Shown one piece after another: positions 25,230 to 35,348 of a stretch of 64,000 nucleotides of DNA; the first letter of the stretch is position 1; each line of letters opens with the position of its first letter. The position numbers and the translations under genes are program-made. A model generated the notes under the pieces. The model worked only from the letters and a program-made list of their open reading frames with translations. It did not search any database and was not told where the DNA came from. The DNA is from Methylococcales bacterium (GTDB lineage Bacteria; Pseudomonadota; Gammaproteobacteria; Methylococcales; Methylomonadaceae): assembly GCA_028714175.1 (NCBI GenBank), contig JAQTMV010000002.1, positions 1 to 64,000 on the forward strand, in the 5' to 3' direction.

Positions 25230-27440
25230 ATGAAATGCCATTTCCTACGCGCAATCACCATTGCGTTAGTCACACTCCTGCTGGGCAGCAGCATTTATTA
25301 TCTAACCAATCTGGAAACGACGTTAGGTCTGGATACTTTGTTCCGTATCCGGGGACAGCGTCCACCACCCGCTGAAGTTGTTGTCGTGGCGATGGATGAA
25401 GCTTCGGAAAATCAGTTAGGCGTAGGGCAGGATTTAACCCGTTGGCGCGGCTTTCATGCCCAGTTGATACAGGAATTGCAGCGTCAGGGTGCAGCATTAA
25501 TTGTATTTGATCTTCAGTTTATCGCATCCCATCCTGATCACGATCCAGCGTTTGCTGCAGCCATGCGGGAAGCAGGCAACGTGCTGGTGACAGACTGCGT
25601 ACAAAAATTGCGGCGCGGGGTTGAGGATTTTTTCGGAAGGGATGAATGCTCGGAAAAAAATAAGGAGCCATTCGTCCAAAGGGATGGAGGACAACAGCAG
25701 CAGCTTTCCGAACAGCTTATTGCCCTGCGCAAAATTCCCCCTACGCCAGTGCTGGTTCAGTCCGTATTGGATCATGCGCCGTTTTACCTGAGTAACGACG
25801 CTGAAAGTTCTACTGTTCATGAAGGCTGGACTTTCCTTGATACGCTCGCAGAAACACCTACCTTGCCGGTACTAACGTGGTTATACTATCTTCAGCGTAC
25901 CGGTGCTTTACAAGGTATTACCCAGCCCGACACTCCTTTTTCTGTCTGGTTAACAGAACAGCGTAGACAATGCCTGTCCACCCCAGGCAACACTTCGAAA
26001 AGCTTGCCGAAAAAATCCGACTTGGAAAATCGTATTGATAAGGTGGTTTGTTTGAATGACAGTCTTTACCTTGATTTTTACGGCCCGCCAAAGACGTTGA
26101 GAATGGAATCGTACAGCGATGTTTATTACGGAAAAGTGGTTGATTTAGAGGGTAAAGTACTATTTATTGGCAAGGCCAATCGTAAGTTTTCATCCGGCAA
26201 AACAGACTATTTACAAACACCCTTCAGCGACACGCGCAGTGGCAAGATGGCAGGAGTAGAAATTATGGCTACGCAATTTGCCAATTTACTGGAAGGTCGT
26301 TTTGTTGAATCACCATTCCCTCCAGGGCTAGCGCTTGTAATGTTCGGATTGGTTGTTGGTTTGTTGCTGACTTGGTTTGCCGGGCTATTCGGTATAGCGG
26401 CAAGCTTACTGGCTGGCAGCGCTTATGTTGGCTTGGCTGTGTGGTATTTTAGTCGAAGTAGCATGTGGTTGCCGGTGGCTGTGCCGGTATTGATCCAATT
26501 ACCTTTAGCTTGGCTTATTTCTTTATTATGGTCGCGCCGGGACCTGCTAAATGAAAGAAAGCGGATTCTGGCTTTTGTCCGCCGCGTGTTTCCAAAATGG
26601 CTACCCTTTGTTCCGGCATCACCGGGGCAATGGTATCCGGAAAAAGGAGCAGCAGTATATTTATCTCAACGGGATATAGTCGGTTTGTGCCTTGCCACAG
26701 ACATTGAAGGTTATACGAGTGTTGCAGCGCATCATACTGCCCACGAAATGTGGGAATTATTAAACGCGTATTACCAAGTGTTGGGGCATCCGGTGAGTTT
26801 TCATGACGGTATCATCGCGGATGTAACCGGTGATTCAATGATAGCGGTATGGATCGATTTTCCTGTCGCTAACCAACGATTTGCCGCTTGTTTAACTGCG
26901 CTGGAAATGCAACTGGCGGTTGAGCAATTCAATCAAACATCAAGTACAGGCCTGCTTCCTACGCGAATCGGTTTGCATGAGGGTGATATGACGCTAGGCA
27001 GGCTAGATGCAGGTGAGGTTAGTCATTATCGTGCTATTGGCGATACGATAAATACCGCTTCACGCATTCAGGGTGTGAACAAATTTTTGGGAACCCATAT
27101 TTTAGCTTCTGCGGAAATTGTAGCTAGCCTGATCAATGTAATTTATAGGCCAGTAGGTAGTTTTCGTTTGGTTGGACGAGATGAACCAGTGGAGCTTATG
27201 GAGATTGTTGGTAAGGAAACAGATGTCAATGTGGCTAATTACGCCAAATACGAGCAATTTGCCTGCGGGCTAAGTGCATTTAAGCAAGGCCAATGGGAGG
27301 ATGCCGTAGTCAGTTTTCAAACTTTGCTGGATATTTATGGACACGATGGCCCAACCAACTTTTATTTGGACTTGGCATTAGCTTATCGGGAAACCCCTCC
27401 ACAGGGGTGGGAAGGCTTCATTACACTGGACGCAAAGTAA
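25230..27440 (+). CDS. CHASE2-domain class III adenylate/guanylate cyclase (left module)
   Basis: 736 aa. One N-terminal membrane helix (about 5-25) is followed by a periplasmic CHASE2 sensor domain (about 40-365), then hydrophobic segments (about 368-440) and a cytoplasmic class III cyclase domain (about 485-650). Both metal-binding Asp residues are present (ATDIEGY, Asp491; TGDSMIAVW, Asp535), as is the transition-state pair in GDTINTASR. The catalytic site looks intact; ATP versus GTP preference is not certain. A short TPR-like helical tail follows. It presumably converts an envelope signal into a cyclic nucleotide, with the FecR-TPR-barrel protein as neighbour and a Crp-type receptor nearby. 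GGAG is about 20 nt from the ATG, so translation initiation may be weak. Confidence 0.9.
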   Translation: MKCHFLRAITIALVTLLLGSSIYYLTNLETTLGLDTLFRIRGQRPPPAEVVVVAMDEASENQLGVGQDLTRWRGFHAQLIQELQRQGAALIVFDLQFIASHPDHDPAFAAAMREAGNVLVTDCVQKLRRGVEDFFGRDECSEKNKEPFVQRDGGQQQQLSEQLIALRKIPPTPVLVQSVLDHAPFYLSNDAESSTVHEGWTFLDTLAETPTLPVLTWLYYLQRTGALQGITQPDTPFSVWLTEQRRQCLSTPGNTSKSLPKKSDLENRIDKVVCLNDSLYLDFYGPPKTLRMESYSDVYYGKVVDLEGKVLFIGKANRKFSSGKTDYLQTPFSDTRSGKMAGVEIMATQFANLLEGRFVESPFPPGLALVMFGLVVGLLLTWFAGLFGIAASLLAGSAYVGLAVWYFSRSSMWLPVAVPVLIQLPLAWLISLLWSRRDLLNERKRILAFVRRVFPKWLPFVPASPGQWYPEKGAAVYLSQRDIVGLCLATDIEGYTSVAAHHTAHEMWELLNAYYQVLGHPVSFHDGIIADVTGDSMIAVWIDFPVANQRFAACLTALEMQLAVEQFNQTSSTGLLPTRIGLHEGDMTLGRLDAGEVSHYRAIGDTINTASRIQGVNKFLGTHILASAEIVASLINVIYRPVGSFRLVGRDEPVELMEIVGKETDVNVANYAKYEQFACGLSAFKQGQWEDAVVSFQTLLDIYGHDGPTNFYLDLALAYRETPPQGWEGFITLDAK

Positions 27441-27602
27441 GATATTATTGAGGTATTGTGGTCGAAAAACTCAAACCGATTTTGATCAGGGCTATCTTAT
27501 GGACACAGCTATCCCACAAAAATAAAACAGGGTTCAGTATTTTCCATACATGGACGCTCATGTTGGATAACTGAAGATATTTGAACAGAACCAAATCTTA
27601 CC

Positions 27603-30284
27603 ATGACCACTAAAGAACATCTTCGAATCAGCGAGAACACCGGCGACCTTCCCCCCTGGTGGCGATGGGGGCCGTATGTGAGCGAGCGGTCCTGGGGAAC
27701 GGTTCGTGAGGATTACAGCCCTAATGGCGATGCCTGGCGTTATTTACCGCATGATCTGGCGCGCAGTAAGGCTTATCGCTGGGGCGAAGACGGTTTGGCG
27801 GGTATTTGTGATCGTTATCAGTTATTAGTCTTTGCCTTGGCGCTCTGGAATGGCCGTGATCCGATCCTGAAAGAGCGCGCGTTTGGCCTCGATGCCTGGG
27901 AAGGGAATCACGGCGAGGATGTTAAAGAATATTATTTCTATCTGGATAATACCCCGACGCATAGTTATATGCGTTATCTTTATAAGTATCCGCAAGGCGC
28001 TTTTCCTTACCAGGAGCTCATTAACGAAAATCAGCGCCGTGCCGGCAAAGGACCTGAATATGAGCTTTTGGATACCGGCATCTTTAAGGACGAGCGTTAT
28101 TTTGATGTCGAAGTTGAATACGCCAAAGCGTCCCCCGATGATCTTTGTATCCGTATTACGGCTTTTAACCGGGGACCTGAAACGGCGCCCTTGCATATTT
28201 TACCTCAACTCTGGTTTCGTAATACCTGGGCGTGGAGCGAACCGCGCGGCGCTGAACCGATCATTAAATTAGTCAGTGACGGTAAATCCTCCAAGGCTAC
28301 TTGTTTACTCGCCGACAGTACCGAACTTGGGCTGCTACCGGGTATTCTATTTCCGTATCAACTGCCGAACTATTATCTTTATGCCAATGGCGACTGTACG
28401 CCATTATTTACCGATAACGAGACCAATAAGCAACGCGTCTATGGCGCAGCCGCAAATGATACGCCGCACTATACAAAAGACGCATTTCATCGCTACCTTA
28501 TTCAGGGGGAAGCTTGCATCAATCCTGTCCAGTCAGGCACTAAAGCTGGCCTCCATTACCTGTTGGCTATTCCGGCTGGTAAGTCCGCGCAATTAACGTT
28601 GCGCTTAACGTCTCAATCAATGGAACAGCCTTTCGCAGAGATTGCAGCGATATTCAGCCAACGTAAAGCTGAAGCGGATGCCTTTTATGCATCGATTCAT
28701 CCACCCAACGCCAGTTTGGAGCTGCGCCATGTTCAACGGCAAGCCTTTGCCAATTTACTGTGGAGTAAACAAATTTATTTATTCGATGTCCGCAAGTGGC
28801 TAAAGGGGGATTTTCCAAACGCCCCGCCGCCTGCCTCCCGGATCGGGATCCGGAATCGTCATTGGCTGCATCTTAATTCCATGCGCATACTGCTGATGCC
28901 CGATAAATGGGAATATCCCTGGTTTGCCGCCTGGGATTTGGCGTTTTCCTGCATCCCGATGGCGTTGATTGACCCTGATTTTGCCAAGGACCAGTTGTGG
29001 TTAATGTTGTTCGAACAATTCCAGCACCCTAATGGCCAGATTCCCGCCTATGAATGGGATTTCTCGGATTTAAATCCACCCGTGCACGCCTGGGCGGTGT
29101 GGCGGGTTTACAATATGGAAAAGCGGCATCATCATAAAACTGACCGGGCCTTTCTGGAGCGTTGTTTTCATAAACTCTTAATCAATTTTGCCTGGTGGGT
29201 TAACAAGGTCGACAATCATGGCAATAACGTTTTTGAGGGTGGTTTTTTAGGGCTTGATAATATTGCCGTTGTCGATCGTAGTAAACCGCTGCCGCCAGGT
29301 GATGTATTGGAACAATCCGATGCGACGGGCTGGATGGCGATGTTCTGTTTAAATATGATGCGCATCGCTTTGGAACTGGCCGGTGAAAATAAAACTTACG
29401 AAGGCTTGGCAACCAAGTTTCTGGAGCACTATGTTTATATAGGCGCTGCGATGAAGCATATGGGCGGGCGCGATTACCTGCTCTGGGATGAAGCAGATGG
29501 TTTTTTTTATGATGTGTTACGCCATGCTGACGATAGTTTCGATAAATTCAGGGTCAGATCATTAGTTGGCTTAATTCCTTTGTTTGCAGTTGAACGCCTG
29601 GAAGCCGACTGGATTCAGCCTTTTCCTTATTTTAGGGCAAATCTGAACTGGTTTTTAGAAAATCGCAGTCATTTTGCCCAATTTTGTCATCATACCACCT
29701 GCCAAAACGGCCAAACGACTTATGTTTTAAGCATCCCCAACCAAAACCAAATAAAACGGATTCTTGCCCGGGTTTTCGACCAAAACGAATTTCTTGCTCA
29801 ATTTGGCATCCGCAGCCTATCCAAAATCCATGCCCAACAACCCTTTCAGTACGGTACAGGCGAAGTCCGTTATGAACCCGCCGAAGCTGAATCCAAGCTA
29901 AAAGGAGGGAACTCCAATTGGCGCGGACCGATCTGGTTTCCTACCGGTTTTCTGATGATTGAAGCACTGCGCAAACTGGATAAGGCCCTTGGAGGCGAAC
30001 TTCAAATTGAAGTACGTTTAGACGATAATCCAACGCCTGTTTGGATGAGCTTGGGCGCCTTGGCCGAAGAACTCGCTCAGCGCATGATTCGACTGTTTTT
30101 ACCTGATGCAAACCAGCGCAGACCTATTTATGGGGATGAACCCCTTTTTCAACATCATCCGCACTGGCAAGAACATTTATTGTTCCATGAATATTTTCAT
30201 GCTGAAACAGGACAAGGTCTAGGCGCCTCACATCAAACCTGGACCACTTTAGTGGCGGCATTAATTGATGAATGGTGTCGTTGA
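27603..30284 (+). CDS. GH63/MGH1-like glucosidase
   Basis: 893 aa, no signal peptide, so cytoplasmic. The N-terminus ([22 protein letters not shown]) and the central [28 protein letters not shown] and [11 protein letters not shown] blocks match large bacterial proteins annotated as glucosidase or MGH1-like hydrolase, related to glycoside hydrolase family 63 with an (alpha/alpha)6 barrel. The C-terminal [14 protein letters not shown] block is also typical. The likely substrate is an alpha-glucoside or glucosyl/mannosyl-glycerate type compound, which cannot be decided here. It lies between the two signalling modules and may be unrelated to them. Confidence 0.85.
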   Translation: MTTKEHLRISENTGDLPPWWRWGPYVSERSWGTVREDYSPNGDAWRYLPHDLARSKAYRWGEDGLAGICDRYQLLVFALALWNGRDPILKERAFGLDAWEGNHGEDVKEYYFYLDNTPTHSYMRYLYKYPQGAFPYQELINENQRRAGKGPEYELLDTGIFKDERYFDVEVEYAKASPDDLCIRITAFNRGPETAPLHILPQLWFRNTWAWSEPRGAEPIIKLVSDGKSSKATCLLADSTELGLLPGILFPYQLPNYYLYANGDCTPLFTDNETNKQRVYGAAANDTPHYTKDAFHRYLIQGEACINPVQSGTKAGLHYLLAIPAGKSAQLTLRLTSQSMEQPFAEIAAIFSQRKAEADAFYASIHPPNASLELRHVQRQAFANLLWSKQIYLFDVRKWLKGDFPNAPPPASRIGIRNRHWLHLNSMRILLMPDKWEYPWFAAWDLAFSCIPMALIDPDFAKDQLWLMLFEQFQHPNGQIPAYEWDFSDLNPPVHAWAVWRVYNMEKRHHHKTDRAFLERCFHKLLINFAWWVNKVDNHGNNVFEGGFLGLDNIAVVDRSKPLPPGDVLEQSDATGWMAMFCLNMMRIALELAGENKTYEGLATKFLEHYVYIGAAMKHMGGRDYLLWDEADGFFYDVLRHADDSFDKFRVRSLVGLIPLFAVERLEADWIQPFPYFRANLNWFLENRSHFAQFCHHTTCQNGQTTYVLSIPNQNQIKRILARVFDQNEFLAQFGIRSLSKIHAQQPFQYGTGEVRYEPAEAESKLKGGNSNWRGPIWFPTGFLMIEALRKLDKALGGELQIEVRLDDNPTPVWMSLGALAEELAQRMIRLFLPDANQRRPIYGDEPLFQHHPHWQEHLLFHEYFHAETGQGLGASHQTWTTLVAALIDEWCR

Positions 30285-30384
30285 ACCCATTGCCAATTAG
30301 CTAAACTGGAAGATGGAAAATCCGGATATTATAGTTATGGCTGGAATTGGCAGAGTAAAAGCCCTCAAAGTTATGTTTGGAAAT

Positions 30385-31050
30385 TTACCAGGATGCAGGC
30401 GGTTTTTTCTCAATTCTAAGTGTTCTGTCTTTAATGACTATATAGCCGCCTTTGGTTAATTCCTTCATGATTTTATTGATCATCTCCCTTGATGAACCCA
30501 CCATATTAGCTAGTTCCTGCTGAGTAGGCCGGTTATGGATAACGAAAATATCGTCTTCTTTATCAGCCATGTCCTGAAGTACTTTTATGGTTCTTTCATA
30601 AACATTTGATAAAGCCATTTGTTTGACTTTTTCAGTCAACTGCCTGATCTTTTCTGATAAAACTCGCAGCAACCCAATCGCCACATCCGGGTGGCTTGCA
30701 AGCCAGTATTTAAAATCATCTTTTGATATAATTCCGCACACTGTTTTTTCCAGTGTTTCTACAGAAGCCGACCTCGGCTCATCGCCAAGTAAGGCCAATT
30801 CTCCAAAATAGGAACCTGCTTCCTGAATAAGCAACGTCACTTCCTTGCTTTTTTCATCCCTGCTGAAAACACGCACCTTGCCGGAGAGGATAATATAAAG
30901 TGAACTGGTCTCGTCGCCTTCCGAAATAATGACTGCTTGTTTGGGAAATTTAACCGATTTAGCTTTTGCCACCAAAGCGTTAAGCACTTCATCAGGCAGA
31001 CTGGAAAGAAAAGGGATTTTTTTTAGTCTCAAGAAAACTTCTTGTTGCAT
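30385..31050 (-). CDS. Crp/Fnr-family transcriptional regulator
   Basis: 221 aa. An N-terminal cyclic-nucleotide-binding domain has the phosphate-binding cassette FGELALLGDEPRSASV with the key Arg-Ser and Glu residues seen in cAMP-binding CRP. A dimer helix and a C-terminal winged helix-turn-helix (TQQELANMVGSSREMINKIM) follow. There are no N-terminal cysteines for an FNR-type cluster. AAGGAAC precedes the ATG. The gene is convergent with the glucosidase and downstream of the right-hand cyclase module, from which a terminator separates it. It is the intact paralogue of the pseudogene at 19332-19998 and the natural receptor candidate for the cyclases' product. Confidence 0.93.
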   Translation of the reverse strand: MQQEVFLRLKKIPFLSSLPDEVLNALVAKAKSVKFPKQAVIISEGDETSSLYIILSGKVRVFSRDEKSKEVTLLIQEAGSYFGELALLGDEPRSASVETLEKTVCGIISKDDFKYWLASHPDVAIGLLRVLSEKIRQLTEKVKQMALSNVYERTIKVLQDMADKEDDIFVIHNRPTQQELANMVGSSREMINKIMKELTKGGYIVIKDRTLRIEKKPPASW

Positions 31051-31169
31051 GGTTGTTCCTTTTATACCGTAAAAAAGTATTAGAGGATTATATGCTTATT
31101 CAGTGACTATAAGAAAGAGCAGTTTTGTTGAGTTTTGCATCAGCAGACTTCCTTATTACGACTTTAAAG

Positions 31170-31215
31170 AAAAAAAGCAGAAAACCCTCGCTTGAAAAAT
31201 CAAAGCGAGGGTTTT
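31170..31215 (-). terminator. Rho-independent terminator after the right-module lipoprotein
   Basis: AAAACCCTCGCTT (31181-31193) pairs with AAGCGAGGGTTTT (31203-31215). On the minus strand the stem is followed by a T-rich stretch. It ends the transcript that carries the cyclase, FecR-barrel and lipoprotein genes, and separates it from the Crp-family gene. Confidence 0.8.
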
Positions 31216-31257
31216 GTGTTATTGGCTTCGTTTCATATGACGCAACTTGCTAACCAG

Positions 31258-31758
31258 TTAGGGGAAAGCACTATCAATAGCGTCTTGCGTAACACAATTA
31301 GTCCATGCGTCGCCATTTAGGAAATCAGAATTACAATGAGAACTCGGGTATAACGCCTTTACAGCAACGAAAAATCTCGCTTCGGTTTTCTCCCCATTAT
31401 CTTTTATGATAAACCCTTTTATTGGACTAGTAATTCTTAATGCATTCAACAGTTCCTGACTGGGTTCAAATATTTGATTGTTGCATGGCTGATTGGTTTG
31501 TGCTCCAGTGCTTGATGGATTCGATTGATCTGACCCTTGGACTGTTGGATTATCTTTTTCTATAATTATAGTTTTACCGCACGATTTAACTCTTTTTCCG
31601 CTTTCAGCAGCAATCACAACATATTTGTCGTTATTAAAGTTGACACCGCTAGCGAGTACAACGTTTTGTTCAGTTAAACTGCGCACTTCATCACATGCAA
31701 TTAACAATGTGCTCACGAATAGAGGTATAACAATTTGCAATATTACTTTCTTTTTCAT
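31258..31758 (-). CDS. Small lipoprotein of the right module, 166 aa
   Basis: The ATG at 31758 is preceded by AGGAGAAT; an in-frame start 21 nt upstream is weaker. The signal sequence ends in LLIAC, so Cys about 22 should be lipidated. The mature part has a Ser/Asn/Gln-rich low-complexity segment (about 75-90) and four more cysteines (KSCGK, QPCNN, SHCNS, TNCVT), consistent with disulfides in the periplasm. No known family. It follows the FecR-TPR-barrel gene by about 50 nt, matching the small exported genes after the left paralogue. Confidence 0.75.
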   Translation of the reverse strand: MKKKVILQIVIPLFVSTLLIACDEVRSLTEQNVVLASGVNFNNDKYVVIAAESGKRVKSCGKTIIIEKDNPTVQGSDQSNPSSTGAQTNQPCNNQIFEPSQELLNALRITSPIKGFIIKDNGEKTEARFFVAVKALYPSSHCNSDFLNGDAWTNCVTQDAIDSAFP

Positions 31759-31809
31759 TATATATTCTCCTATTTTCACTAAAAATCCTGGACAAGCTAT
31801 TCAATAAAC

Positions 31810-34800
31810 TTAATAAAATAAACTAAGTTTGACAAATAGCTGCCGTTCAGGGATATAAGGGCTGAGTTGCGGTCCGCTTGCATCAAAAGTACTTTGATAA
31901 TTAAATTTATAATCAAATAAATTTCTTCCTTCCAGACTTATTATCCCAATTCTTTTGGGGAACCTGTATCCTATCGCCGCATCAAAGGTCCAAAAATTTT
32001 CACTTTGATATTTGAGTGGGAATCCGGTTTCTTTTAAATCTCTAACAGTAGCAACATGCTGATTTACATAAGTCTCAGTGAGTTTTGCAAAAAGACCACT
32101 GTCGTGAAACAGATTTAAGCTGAGTGGCACTTGCTGTGTTTCAATACTGCGTGGATTGGTACGGTCACCTAATCCGAGTGTAAAATCTCTGCTAAATTTT
32201 TCATAACGATATTCAGAACGAAAAGACATCCACTCAAAAGGCACCCAATAAAAGTAAGCTAAATGAGCAGACTCATTTCGTCCCTGGTCTATGAACTGAG
32301 TATTTTCAGTCACTGGTTGCTTACCATCACGCCAAGTTACTTCCCCACCAAAGTATATTGATTTTATGGGGTTATAATCAATGCCAAAGCCATATTGCCA
32401 AGCAGATGTTCCATTGTTACCGTCGTAAAACTGATTGAAACCGGCTATTTGAGTAGGTTCAATAGTCTGATTGGCAGCTAACGGGCGGTTAAGGGTTCGG
32501 AATGCGGCACTTCGTAATGTCAAATTCTTGACGGGATTCCAGATAACTCCAAATTTCGGATTTAATTGTTGTCTAGCAATCAAATCATCATCATATGAAT
32601 CGAAACTGAGCCCTAAAACCGTCGTCAAGCCGGGTAATAAATTCTGTTTCGAATAGCCATAAGCGTTAAAGTAATGTGTTTCGCGTTGAGTTGGTATCGA
32701 AAATGTAAAGTCTTTGCTTTTACTTACAGTGAAAGGGGGGATAGCCAGTACACCTCGACTTTCGGATAATTTGTCATTTTTGGAATTTAGGTAACCCACT
32801 CCAGTTGTTATATCAAATGACTCAGGATGAAACATATATTGCATCTCTGCCTGATAACTCTTATTTTCAGATTCATCCAATGTAAATTGGTTAAAACTAT
32901 TTCGAGGGATTGATGCTTGTCTAAATTGACGATTAGTAATGCTATCATTACGTGTTGAATAAAAAGCAGAGACAATAAAGTCCTGCTCGACATCAATTTT
33001 ATAATGACCTCCCAGTCTTGCTGTGTCTTGTTCAATGGTTTGACTCAGGTTTTCCCGATGGAAGCCATTCAATCGGAAAGGCACATCCCCCGCTCTGACA
33101 TCTTCACTTTTAAATTCAATCTGAACACTTAAATCAGGTGAGAAGGCGTATTGTGCAAACGCATCATAAATATCCTGCTTATAATCATCATTCAGCCGAA
33201 AGCCATCGGTTTGATAGTGAAACTGACCCAGGCTCATGGACAGTTGATCGTACACGCCCGATATAATGGCATTGTCGGTTATAGTGTTGTTGCTTCCATA
33301 GGCGCCATTTAACACCACATGCGCCCCATTGGAGGTATACATCGGATCATATTCATTCACAGACAAACTAGCCGGCCCCGTGGAATTCAGAATGCCAATA
33401 TTTTCACCGGTTAATTGCGGTTGCACAGGCGTGATATTGATTGGTTGTAGTAATTGAGCCTGGAGTAGTTCACTCGCTCTGGCTACTCTGAAACGTGGCT
33501 GACCTATATACGCATCAGAAAGAAACCGGTGCGCAGAAGAGTTAGTTGAATCATAACCCAATGAATTCCAGGCTTGCTTTAACGCGACTCGACCAAAGCC
33601 AAGATCATTGTAGATACGGGCATGATTCGAAGCTCTGGCGGCGGCATCTTCGTTAAGCAGAAGTCTTGAACGGTAGACTTCCCGATTATCATTCAAATCA
33701 ATTGCCTTCTGCATATCGTGCAAGGCTTCAACAGGACGGTTGGTGGTTTGCTTGAGTATGGCATCGTAATACCACGGTGTCGGATCCTTGGGATCCATTT
33801 CCTTGGCTATCTTATACTCGGTGCCGGCGTAGTCCTTGTTTCTCAACTCATAATAGGCCTTGCCCAGATAGCTGCGACTAACGGCATTGTCAGGATCAAG
33901 ATTCACGGCTGTTTCAATATCTCTTGTGCCTTCCTCAAGCGCTCCTTTTCTGATTTTTGCAAGCCCCAGACCCAGCCGGGCAAGAGGATATGAGGAATCT
34001 AAAGCTATAGCTTGTTCAAAAGCTTTTTTACCAGCATTAAAATCAAACTGGGCAAGGGCGGCGAAGCCGAGAATGGTCTGTGTCCTGGCCAGTTTCGGGT
34101 TAAGAGTTTGGGCTTGTTGCGCGGAAACCAGAGCGCCATCGCGATCGCCCGTTGAAAGTTGTAATTCCGATAGCCTGGCCCAGGCCAGTGCATTATCCGG
34201 CGCCAATTGAGTCGCCTGTTGAGTGGCTTTTAAAGCATCTTCAATTTTGAACAACGACTGATACGCATAAGATAAAGCAATTTTTGCGGCGGATGACTTG
34301 GGATTCAGCGTTACCGCTTTGAGCGCAAGATCCAATGCGGTATGTTGTTGATTTTTGGCTACTGCAATAATCGATTGCAACGCAAATACCGTGCTGTGGT
34401 CATGTTGAATCCGTAGCGCCCGATTAATGCTGTTTTGTGCTTCATCGACACGGCCCACTGTCAGCAGCAGAGACGCTTTCAGTGTTAAATACTCCGAATC
34501 CTGATGGGTGACAGGGGCTTCATCCAATCTTGTCAAAGCCTGATAAATATCACCCTGCTGATACGCAGCCAAGGCTGATTTCAGACTGGGAGTAAGAATC
34601 GATGATTTCCGGTGTTGATAATCAATAACGGGCGGATAGTACAATGTCCACTGTACGGCATCTTCGGGAGTTATCGTCAGTGCCTGCAAGCGGGGTGCCT
34701 GGTTTTTTTGAGCGATGACTGCAAAGCCTTTTTTTATCTGGATTCGGCCTGCCTTATTTTCTGCCGCAACCTGGCCGTCAAAAACAGAAATTTTGGTTTG

Positions 34801-35235
34801 TTGAGCGTCAACAGTAACCAGAAATTCTGTTCCCTTATGCACCGCATTGATGAACGGTGTCTGGATGTTCAACCGTTGAGGCTCGCGGCTTCTGAAAAAG
34901 ACTGAACCCTCCATCAGGTTTAACAGCCACGTGGAGGTATTTTCTTCGGGTTCGGAAAAAATGAGTGTTGTGCTTTGATCTAGCGTAGCCAATGAATTGT
35001 TACTTAATGTTAACGTGGCACGGCTCCATCTTTCCGTACGGATTTTATCGCCGGGACAAAATAAATCGTCAGCCTGTACAGTCTGCCATTCGGAAGTTCC
35101 TGAATATTGTTTAGCAACGTTGCCCTGGGCTGATACCACTTTTGCGACCGGTTGAGTACAGGGGGGTGATGCTTCAAAGTAGTGAGGCATAATCAGAAAA
35201 ATGATAAAAGAATAATATTTTGTTTTCTGATGCAT
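31810..35235 (-). CDS. FecR-TPR-outer-membrane-barrel protein (right module)
   Basis: About 1141 aa from the ATG at 35235, which begins a signal peptide (YYSFIIFLIMPHYFEA); the frame opens 24 nt earlier at a TTG. The FecR domain (about 30-190) includes WSRATLTLSNNSLATL, INAVHKGTEFLV and VFDGQV. About nine TPR repeats (about 210-600) and a barrel-like beta-rich C-terminal half ending in FVKLSLFY follow. Blocks such as DPKDPTPWYYDAILKQ, HYQTDGF and IEPTQIAGFNQF are shared with the left paralogue. It lies about 110 bp downstream of a CHASE2 cyclase gene on the same strand, with the gene order reversed relative to the left module. TPR plus barrel recalls BcsC and PgaA exporters, but the FecR domain does not. 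Confidence 0.9.
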   Translation of the reverse strand: MHQKTKYYSFIIFLIMPHYFEASPPCTQPVAKVVSAQGNVAKQYSGTSEWQTVQADDLFCPGDKIRTERWSRATLTLSNNSLATLDQSTTLIFSEPEENTSTWLLNLMEGSVFFRSREPQRLNIQTPFINAVHKGTEFLVTVDAQQTKISVFDGQVAAENKAGRIQIKKGFAVIAQKNQAPRLQALTITPEDAVQWTLYYPPVIDYQHRKSSILTPSLKSALAAYQQGDIYQALTRLDEAPVTHQDSEYLTLKASLLLTVGRVDEAQNSINRALRIQHDHSTVFALQSIIAVAKNQQHTALDLALKAVTLNPKSSAAKIALSYAYQSLFKIEDALKATQQATQLAPDNALAWARLSELQLSTGDRDGALVSAQQAQTLNPKLARTQTILGFAALAQFDFNAGKKAFEQAIALDSSYPLARLGLGLAKIRKGALEEGTRDIETAVNLDPDNAVSRSYLGKAYYELRNKDYAGTEYKIAKEMDPKDPTPWYYDAILKQTTNRPVEALHDMQKAIDLNDNREVYRSRLLLNEDAAARASNHARIYNDLGFGRVALKQAWNSLGYDSTNSSAHRFLSDAYIGQPRFRVARASELLQAQLLQPINITPVQPQLTGENIGILNSTGPASLSVNEYDPMYTSNGAHVVLNGAYGSNNTITDNAIISGVYDQLSMSLGQFHYQTDGFRLNDDYKQDIYDAFAQYAFSPDLSVQIEFKSEDVRAGDVPFRLNGFHRENLSQTIEQDTARLGGHYKIDVEQDFIVSAFYSTRNDSITNRQFRQASIPRNSFNQFTLDESENKSYQAEMQYMFHPESFDITTGVGYLNSKNDKLSESRGVLAIPPFTVSKSKDFTFSIPTQRETHYFNAYGYSKQNLLPGLTTVLGLSFDSYDDDLIARQQLNPKFGVIWNPVKNLTLRSAAFRTLNRPLAANQTIEPTQIAGFNQFYDGNNGTSAWQYGFGIDYNPIKSIYFGGEVTWRDGKQPVTENTQFIDQGRNESAHLAYFYWVPFEWMSFRSEYRYEKFSRDFTLGLGDRTNPRSIETQQVPLSLNLFHDSGLFAKLTETYVNQHVATVRDLKETGFPLKYQSENFWTFDAAIGYRFPKRIGIISLEGRNLFDYKFNYQSTFDASGPQLSPYIPERQLFVKLSLFY

Positions 35236-35348
35236 GTCGATTACTCGTGTTGCAACCAAAATAATATCTTGTTTTAGAACGAACCCCCCTCAACTAAAAC
35301 AGATAGCGACGATATTTCTATCTAGGTTTTATTGTATGCGCATTGAAT

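Noticed and set aside
33887-34210. 107-aa plus-strand ORF inside the right FecR-TPR-barrel gene
   Set aside because: It lies fully opposite a well-supported TPR region and is explained as an antisense shadow of that gene.
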